Of a stretch of DNA of 14,318 bases, positions 7,371-14,318 are shown piece after piece. The stretch is from positions 1 through 14,318 of the forward strand of contig JADGJT010000503.1 of the NCBI GenBank assembly GCA_027604005.1. The letters are read 5' to 3'. This DNA comes from Dinochytrium kinnereticum. Taxonomy: Eukaryota; Chytridiomycota; Chytridiomycetes; Chytridiales; Chytridiaceae. Below the pieces are notes generated by a model. The model was not told where the DNA came from. It made no database searches and worked only from the letters and a program-made list of their open reading frames with translations. Numbering within the stretch: position 1 is the stretch's first letter; each line of letters opens with the position of its first letter. The position numbers were made by a program, and so were the translations under genes.

Positions 7371-10300
7371 CTACGAAATGACAGAGATATTTGCAGCCTC
7401 CATCTCCTTTGCTGAGCCCCCACTGCCGCCACCCGCCCTAAATGAATAAACGAATCGGTTAAAACGAATTGCCAGTTATAAAGAAAAGAAAGAGGCCCGA
7501 ATCAAAAAAGCCATATTATAAAACCCCACATAGGAGACAAGAAAAGGGGGAGGAAGACAATACTCTCCCCCCAAACCCCCCTCCCCAACTTTCTAACTCA
7601 AAAGCCCCCTGCAACATAAGAACGCAGTTCCCAACTACTCTTTCACCCCCCTCCGCTCCGCTCCTCCACACCCCACGAAAAAGAAGAAGAAAAAAAAAGG
7701 CATCGTAAACCCACCTAAAGTCCTTCACATTCGCCACAAACGTCCTAAAAAGCTGATTGGGCACATGCACCTGCCTTTCAAACACCCTCCGATCAACCGT
7801 CGGCTCCAACTTCAAGAAAGTCTCAAGCGGTTTGAACCCAACCCGCTCCATGAACGCCTGAAGTCGCGTGTGCTCGTACCGAAGAAGGATCCATATGAAG
7901 CTACAAAAAAAAATTGGGTTAGACCATATTCATCGGAGAAGGCTTAGGGAGAGGGTTTGGGGAGAGTAAGGAGGAGGAGTGTTACCGAATCGGTTGGGCT
8001 TGGAGGTTTGGATCGGACGCTTCAGATTGGGCACGTTCCAGCATGCTTTCGTCGAGAGATCGGAGGATGCTGAGGGTTGAGGAGGTGGTGGAGCGAACGT
8101 AGCTGTGACGAAAGAGAATAAAAAATAAGGTTTAGAAACCAAACCCCAACACACATTCCTTTTCAGCGACAGATGTGTAGGCGGCGATTGCCAGAGCTTT
8201 ACACGCGGGGGGCAAAAAAAACCAAAACGAAACAACCAAACAATAACAACCAAAAAAAACAAGAACAGCTCATCCTTCCATCAACAAAGAAAAAAAAAAG
8301 AGGGGAAAAAAACCCTCAACCCAAAAAAAGAAACAAAAAAGGAATAAGAAGAAGCAACCTACCCATTCGCCAGAAACAAAGTCCCACTCTCCATATCCCA
8401 CTCACTAGAAGCATATGCAACAAGCACCCTATCCTCCCCCTCCACATCCCTCCCCGTCCCCCCACCTCTCCCCTTCCCTCCCGCAACTCTCCCATGCGAA
8501 TAAAACCCATACCGCATCTCAACCCCAGCAGCGCTCACAGCCGACCCCTTTGCCTTGCCCGTGGGGTGGTCAAGATAAGCCACCGCGAGGTACCGACGTC
8601 GCCGGGGGCCGGAGGGCGGGGATTGGAGGAAGGATGCGGCGGCGGCCCAGCCGGTTGTGACCCAGGCGTCGATTTCGTCGTAGGTACTTAGTTGGGTATC
8701 GGGAGATTCCATTACTTCGGGTGAGGCCTGTGTAGTGAGGAAAGGGGAATGGTTAGTCCGGGTAGAGGTTGTTTCAACCAGACGGGACGTCCATTCAGAT
8801 TGGACGTGAGGGATAGGACGAACCAAAAAAAAAAGAAGAAGAGGAAGAAGAAGAAGGGAAAAAAGGGCAAACAAAGACAGAATCCGGAAGCAAACACAAA
8901 CAAATTATCAACAAAAACAGCAAGAAAAAGTGAAAAGAAAAGTAAACCAAAAAGGCCCCAAAACCTCCCACTCCATGATAAAAAATATTGACAACCCAAA
9001 AACAAAAAAAAAAAACAAAAAAAAAAATAACTCACATACAACCCCAAGAACCCATCCCAATGCACATCCCTCGTATCCATCATCACCTCTTCCGAGATTC
9101 CAAACGGCGCAGACATGACCTCAATCGACGTTACGGAGCTCCCCAATCTCACATGCGATAACCTGCAGGTTCGCCTGTTCGCGGCGAACAGGCTCGCGGG
9201 GCGCCACTTGCCTGTGCGGAATTTGGTACCTGTTGCGGCTGTTGTGGGAGGTAGGGGTGCGGAAGGAAAAGGAAGTTAGAGAGATGAGTTGGGAATAGGG
9301 AGGGTTTACGGGGGTTCAAGCTTACCTCCGCGACACTGTGGGGGGAGAGGAAAGATATAGGGAAGAATTAATGTCAGTGAGAGGTCACTTAAAAAAAGAA
9401 TGACAGTCTCCCCATTGTAGGGGAAAAGACAAAAAAAACAAACAAACAGCGGCAATGCAACGCCAGCAAAGAAAAGAACAAATAAAAAAATAAAACAAAA
9501 AAAAAACACCTACCTCCGTACAAAACCGATACTTCTCCCTACACCCCCAACAAATCCCCTCAACCTTAACCCCCTCCCCCCCATCAACCCACCTAAACGT
9601 TCCCCTCCAAGCCTCAACAACCCTCCTAACCCCATCCTCCCCATCCTCCATCTTAACTTCAAGCGGGTTACACGCAGACGGCGTGCCCACCCCCGCCAAA
9701 CCCCCACATCCAAACCGACGAAGACAGATCTCACATTCCAATGACGACCCGTCTCCTTTTGTGCGGCGGCGCGGGCCGGACCGGATCAGCGAGGTCGTGG
9801 TCGAAGTGCTCGTGGGTGCCGGGGGTGGGTGGAGGGTTTGGAGGAGGTGGCTTGCCGTCAGGGAGGTCAGGGTTAGGAGGTCCGTCATGGAGGGGGAGTA
9901 CGGGTTGGAGGTATCGTTATCAACGCCGCCAGTGTCCACGTCCATGGCGGGAGGGGAGGAGGTCAAGGAGGTCATCAAGGCGGCGGTCGGGGAGGACACC
10001 CTCGCCCCTCCTCCCGAGATTGGAAATACGGCCATGGAGGGTCCAGCAGGAGGTGAAACCATCCTCGCCTCCAACCTCAAAGCATCCTCACAAGCCTGAC
10101 AGATAACCCTCACCACATACCCCCCAGACACCAACCCCCCACCAACCCCTCCACCAACCGAAACCCGCTTCCCCCGTCGATTTGACCCAACACTCGTGGC
10201 CTCCAGAGCCCCCGCGTTGGCCTTGCAATCAAAATGCAGTAGAAACCACCCCACACACCTTCGACACCTCAGACACACCGCAGGCTCCTCCTCAAGCTTC

Positions 10301-11838
10301 TTCCGATTCGATCCCCCGCGTGTGGATGATGGCGGTGGGAGAGGCGCGGCCGCCTCCGAGGGGGTCAGTGGGGGGGTTGAGGTGGACTCGCTTGGGGAGG
10401 TACGACGGGACGCCAATGTCAGCATGGCGGTGGCGGGGTCCGGCGCCGGTGGGATTGTGGGAGGTATTGGGAGGTCGTTGGCGGTTGTGGTGGTTGATGG
10501 CTTCATGGAGGAGGTGATGGGGGTTGGAGGTGTTGAGGGGGTGTGCGAGGTGGAAGGTGAGGGATTGTAGGATCCTTGTGTCCCGGATGTGGTTAGACTG
10601 CGACGTGCACGATGTTGGTGGTGTTGTTGCTGGTGATGGTGGGGGTTGAATTGGTCGGGCTGCTGAAGCGTAGTTGGAGAGGTGGAGAAATGGTGAGCGA
10701 GGGGATGTTGTGATGCTGTGGGTGTTGGCATGGACTGTAACATCGCGTTGAAACCGTCGTCTAGAGTCGTTGCGTGGACGTACAGCATGGATTGAGGTGT
10801 GGAGGTTGGGGGGGGTGGAAAATCACCTCCTGTTACAGATAACGGTAGCTGCCCTTGCCCGTTCGACAACGACGACGACACCGTGGGGACAAACTGTCCT
10901 TGAACATTTGACGATGTCCCCGCACCAGTGGTGATAAAAGATCCCACCTGCCCTTGCCCATTCGACACCGCACCTCCAAACGACCCCATAAACCCTCCCT
11001 CCCCACCCACCAACCCTCCAACCCCCTCACCTGCAGCCCCCAACATCAACCCCTCAGACGGCTGCAAAGGCGGCGGCGCGGTCCCATAACTCCCCACCAT
11101 GACATCCCCCATCTGCATGACCGGCCGCGTCTGAAAGGAATGAATCTGCGAATCCACAAGCCGCTGAGCAGTCATGTATACGGACTCGGAGAGATCCTGC
11201 GACCGCGGATGCTGCTGCTGTCGGTGCTGGTTGAGGGGCAATGTGGGGGGCATGCTCGAGAGCATCGCAAGGGAGTCCTGGGTCAACCCTGCCACGGACG
11301 CCCATCTTGGGTCCAGGGAGAAATCTCTTGAGGACGATGGGTAGGGTGGAACCCAGATGCCGGTTTGGAGGAGAGGGGAGGCATCGGGGATGGGGTTATG
11401 GGGTTGGAAGGTGTGCATGGAGGAGAGAAAGGTGGATGGGAGGGAATTATCTTGTGCGGGTTGAAACGATGACGGCTTGACGTCCACCAGAGTCTCGAGA
11501 CTGTGCTGCGAGAAATCCATGGACTGCTGCGGTGTAAAGAGATCCGTATCCGGCTGCATCATCGTCATCATCCCACCATTCTTCCTCTGCATCAGCATCT
11601 GATCCAGCATCTGCTGCTGCTGTTGATGGAGTGTCTGGGACCCGGTGAACTGGGATTTGAGAACGTCATATTGGAACTGCGCGGTGATGGGGAGGTTGCG
11701 GGAGAGCGAGGATGAATCTAGGAGGGTTGTTCCATTTGTGGTGGTCGGATGGTGGTGGTGGCGGAACGGTTGAGTGTGTTTGAGCGATGGATGTATGTCT
11801 TGAGATCCTTGGGTGGTGTTTGGGGGTGGCATCATCAT
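7371..11838 (-). CDS. Large multi-CxxC (zinc-binding?) protein with disordered Gln/His-rich N-terminus and possible GNAT-like C-terminus
   Basis: Exons on the minus strand: 11838-9514, 9335-9326 (10 nt), 9238-9036, 8727-8363, 8102-7986, 7900-7715 and 7437-7371, giving 1090 aa with phases consistent throughout. Residues 1-510 are low-complexity, rich in Q, H, S, P, T and G, with poly-Q, His clusters and repeated NGQGQ-like units. Cysteine pairs follow: CLRC/C528, C580-C583, C702-C705, C763-C766 and C773-C776, then GTKFRTGKWRPASLF and NRRTCRLSHVRLG (784-811). The later part has RYLAVAYLD, RVLVAYASSEW, a helix rich in acidic residues and IWILLRYEHTRLQAFMERVGF, which resembles the final helix-strand part of GNAT acetyltransferases. 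This overall plan suggests a nuclear zinc-binding regulator, but I cannot name the family. The start is uncertain: the first of three consecutive ATGs is used, because a CTAAC...AAACAG pattern just upstream (about 11911-11884) looks like the end of an intron; an in-frame ATG at 11952 would add 38 residues. Confidence 0.72.
9173..9193. repeat. Perfect 10-bp inverted repeat with one-base centre, inside an exon
   Basis: GCCTGTTCGC at 9173-9182 is followed, after one G, by its exact inverse complement at 9184-9193. It lies within the exon coding for SLFAANRR, just after the TGKWRP segment. Such a strong hairpin in a coding exon is unusual but could arise from codon choice; a role is not evident. 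Confidence 0.8.
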
Positions 11839-12807
11839 GGAGGTGGGGTTTGAGAGGTTTTGGATGTCTCGGCAGCTGTTTTGATCGGACGGAGGGATGC
11901 AGGTTAGCAACGGAGAGACCAAATGCCAAAAAGCAGCATGCAAGTGAGGCATCGGCCATCATGCCAGCCATGCGATACCGAAAATAAGAGAAGATGCAGG
12001 TTGAAGCGGTTGCCGATGCAGGATGTGAGCCAGGTCGGTGCAAAGAGAAACCCCCTCAGAATCGACGATAGCACCCCAACCATGGACACTCTGTCCGCAC
12101 AAGAAAAAGGGTGGAGCAACGTACTCTGCTTCCAGATGCTGACTCCCGACCCCATGCTGCATCCTTTCTCTCTGGTTTCCCGTCCCTATTCCCTCGCCCT
12201 CTCCCTCAAGCACACTTGATGGGTTGGTGGGGCAGAGTCACTATTGGTGGTAAGGTGTGCGGTCAACCTTCCTCCTTTGCCGGGGGCAGGTTCAATGGAT
12301 GGCCGGCCGGTTGCAGTCAATGCGATTGGATGCGGCAGTGGTGGTGGATGCGGGAGTGGTGCCGGAGGGAAGTGTGAGACGGGGTGGGTGGTGGTTGAGG
12401 ATGTCTTGGGTGGACGGACTCGCTGGAGACGATCAGGGTGAGACGGGCGTCTTTTCTTTCCCTCTGAAAGATATTTACACAGAAACGAAACAGGTGAAAG
12501 ACGCTTGGATTTCGTGCCTGTTGTTCTGTTGCTTCGTTGGCTGGCGTTCAGGCAGAAGAAAGCGAGAAATCCACCAAAGACAAGGGCAAAAAAGACGAAG
12601 TTTACAATGAATATTCTCTGGCACTTTGTGCGCTGGGATTTCTCTCGGAATATCCAGCCAGGGACGACGCCTGCTGAAAGACCCCGTTCCACCCCCAATT
12701 CAGACATTTATTTATTTGGGTACTCGGCTCGCCATTCATCCACTGTTTATTACACAGCCCACCAACGACAGCAGCAGCAGCCTGTTCCCATCTAGATTAT
12801 TTGTTAA
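11839..12807. other. Intergenic region upstream of the multi-CxxC gene
   Basis: These roughly 970 bases separate the start of the multi-CxxC gene from the stop of the MBL-fold gene. The part near 11839-11950 probably contains the end of a leader intron (branch-like GCTAACC and acceptor AAACAG on the minus strand). A 173-codon minus-strand frame (12186-12707) includes a hydrophobic stretch but has no motif, and no splice link to a neighbour could be made; it is left uncalled. The right end should be the 3' UTR of the MBL-fold gene. No RNA gene or mobile element was seen. Confidence 0.45.
12711..12716 (-). terminator. Polyadenylation-signal-like AATAAA for the MBL-fold gene
   Basis: The minus strand reads CCCAAATAAATAAATG, with two overlapping AATAAA hexamers about 92-100 bases downstream of the stop codon at 12808. 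This is a usual distance for a fungal polyadenylation signal. Confidence 0.5.
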
Positions 12808-14318
12808 TCAATGCCTACACCCCTCCCCATGCTCATGCTCATGCTCTTGTTCAAGCTCACTCCCTGAGCTCGACTCCCCGCTGGACCGCATATTCCGCCT
12901 CTCCAGCGCCTCAAAAAACTCTTTCCTCGCTCGCAGATTCAGCAACCCCACCGCCTTCTCGTTCCCAATCGTGGTCCAGTCGCCGCCTGGGTGTGGGATG
13001 AGACATATATAAGAACTTTCAAACTCAACAAGAAAGAAAAAAAGAAGAAAATTACAACGCCAACCGCCTCACCATAAGCATGCCCAGGGTACACCACAAC
13101 CTCATCCCCCAACCCCGCAACCCTCCCCAAACTCTCCCTCAGCAACTCCGGCGAAGAGTCCGGGAAATCACACCGTCCACAGCTCCCAATGAACAGCGTG
13201 TCCCCAGTGAACAACCGACACGAATTCACAAGAACGCACTGCGATCCCGCAGTGTGACCCGGGGTGTGGAGAAACTGAAACGTCACTGGCTGAGATAGTG
13301 ACACGGACGATGACGGGATCGAATCGCTTCGTGGCGGCGTTGTGGGGGGCGTCGCGTTCACTGGGTTTGGGGGTGATATCCGACTGGGCGGGGTGGAGAT
13401 GATGGACGGTGGTCTCCGTTCCACCGTCGTCCTTATCCCGGAGGAGGAGGAAGAGGAAGAAGGCAACACAACAACCTCCCCATCCTTCGTAGGGTAAAAT
13501 CTGTCACGATCAATCTCGGGGTTAGCCTTCACAACCTCCTCAATGTCATTCGGATGAATGTAAGCTTTGATGTCGGGCAACTTTTTCAGGAGCTTGGCGA
13601 GCCCGTCGACTCGGACACCCCATTTGTCAAAAGGAGGTGGGGGGATGCCGCCAACGTGGTCAATGTGGTGATGGGTGATGATGGCGCCGACGATTTGGAT
13701 GTTGGACTCTTTCGCTGTGCGGAGGATGCCGTCAATGTCCCAGCACTTTGCTCCACGAAAAAAAAGGGGTGAGGAGAAATGGTTAGGAGAAGGGAGGAGG
13801 CAGGGTGAAAAATCCATACAGCATCCACCACAAAGGCCGTCCGATCCGTCTCACTCCCGATAAGGTAGATGAAATTCCGCATCTGAATTGCGAAATCAAA
13901 CACCGCGTTCTGGATGGGTGCAAGAAAACTCTTTGAGCAAAGGTCACGCCCTGGTTGAAGTTGACGAAAGAAGAGGCCTGAGGAAGAAGAAAAAAAATCA
14001 TCAACACATGAAGAAATGAATGTGAATATTGGGCAACGGGAGTGCGACCAATTCTCACCCATCATGTCATCCTTGATGTGAACTCGAGTTTTGGCCATCC
14101 GTTCCATGATCACTCTGCTTCCTGGTTCCTGCGGTTGTTGTTGTTGTCAATAAGGAAGGGATGTTTGGAAAGGAGAGAAAAAGGAATGGGGATGAACAGG
14201 TAAATGCTAACCCTTTCCAACGCTTCCTTGAAAGATTCCAAAGCGCTGCTGAAATACCTCAGTGAGAGGAGCGCCTCGGCTTTCCGAAAATGACCCTTGG
14301 AAAAAGCGTAAACAACAT
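12808..14318 (-). CDS. Metallo-beta-lactamase-fold hydrolase (glyoxalase II-like) with an apparent N-terminal TPR segment, 5' partial
   Basis: Visible exons on the minus strand: 14318-14212, 14128-14059, 13977-13820, 13745-13073 and 12986-12808. The core begins LFFRQLQPGRDLC and MRNFIYLIG, then FVVDACWDIDGIL, THHHIDHVGG, FLHTPGHTAGSQC, LFTGDTLFIGSCGRCDF and VVVYPGHAYGGDWTTIGNEKAVGLL. These supply the HxHxDH, H, D and H metal ligands of the fold; the GSCGR and YPGH context is that of glyoxalase II-like hydrolases, which cleave thioesters such as S-lactoylglutathione, though the substrate here is unknown. A Ser/Pro-rich linker of roughly 60 residues sits between VVVLP and VTFQF, and the protein ends in an EHEHEH tail. 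The exon at the window edge encodes VYAFSKGHFRKAEALLSLRYFSSALESF, typical of a tetratricopeptide repeat, and joins in phase via GTTAGC...CCGCAG to EPGSRV. If that join is wrong, the MBL protein starts at MERMAK (14107) and the TPR exon belongs to another gene. Confidence 0.82.

Noticed and set aside
8173..8691. Plus-strand frame of 172 codons, Lys/Asn/Pro-rich
   Set aside because: It runs antisense over a T-rich intron and a real exon of the multi-CxxC gene; its composition comes from A runs.
8712..9152. Minus-strand frame continuing into a Phe-rich tail
   Set aside because: Only the first part (to 9036) is exon; the Phe-rich tail is translation of a T-rich intron after a GTGAGT donor.
11839..11952. 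Start of the multi-CxxC protein at the ATG at 11952
   Set aside because: The stretch contains a branch-like CTAAC and an AAACAG acceptor, so it looks like intron rather than coding; kept only as an alternative start.
12186..12707. Minus-strand open frame of 173 codons with a hydrophobic stretch
   Set aside because: Low-complexity Pro/Ser/Thr content, no motif, no good link to either neighbour, and overlap with the likely polyadenylation region of the MBL-fold gene.
12828..12847. Short GCTCAT tandem repeat as a possible microsatellite or CRISPR-like unit
   Set aside because: It is just the coding sequence for the EHEHEH tail of the MBL-fold protein; too few units and no spacers.
13746..13817. 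N-terminal MDFSPCLLPSPNH... on the MBL frame as a protein start
   Set aside because: This is intron sequence (GTATGG donor, CTAAC branch, CAAAG acceptor); the join FVVDA-CWDIDG restores the family sequence.

Overview
The window is eukaryotic and most likely fungal. Genes are split by many short introns (about 50-310 bases) with GT...AG ends and CTAAC/CTGAC-like branch sites. Other eukaryotic signs are a MYND/SET methyltransferase, a Ty1/copia retrotransposon and secreted proteins with Kex2-like dibasic sites. The style (compact, intron-rich, small secreted families, Gln/His-rich regulator) would fit an early-diverging fungus such as a chytrid, but the lineage is an inference and could not be checked. 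All exon models were made by hand from splice signals, reading frame and, for one pair, comparison between paralogues.

Left edge (1-1340, + strand): the 3' end of a Ty1/copia element, comprising the end of the reverse transcriptase, a complete RNase H region, a polypurine tract and the start of a 3' LTR.

Left centre (1440-4374, - strand): two tandem head-to-tail paralogues, here called A (1440-2295, 205 aa) and B (3311-4374, 207 aa). Both encode small secreted proteins with four conserved cysteines, a dibasic site after the signal peptide and a C-terminal WDS..GYNYRF motif reminiscent of CBM21-type starch/glycogen-binding modules. After splicing, their mature parts align over 180 residues without a gap (about 55% identical by hand count), although A has four introns and B has six. 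This pair is the best candidate for an undescribed family in the window.

Centre (4969-6771, - strand): a three-exon SMYD-type (split SET plus MYND) protein of 536 aa.

Right centre (7371-11838, - strand): a seven-exon gene for a protein of about 1090 aa. It has a long disordered Gln/His/Ser/Pro/Gly-rich N-terminus, clustered CxxC pairs, a TGKWRP segment and a C-terminal region that may be GNAT-like. A 10-nt microexon supplies one CxxC cysteine.

Right edge (12808-14318, - strand, 5' end outside): a metallo-beta-lactamase-fold hydrolase (glyoxalase II-like) that appears to be spliced in frame to an upstream TPR-like exon.

No tRNA, rRNA or CRISPR array was seen. Apart from the retroelement, all supported genes are on the minus strand. 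The five genes do not form an obvious pathway; the only local relationship seen is the tandem duplication of A and B next to a retrotransposon insertion.
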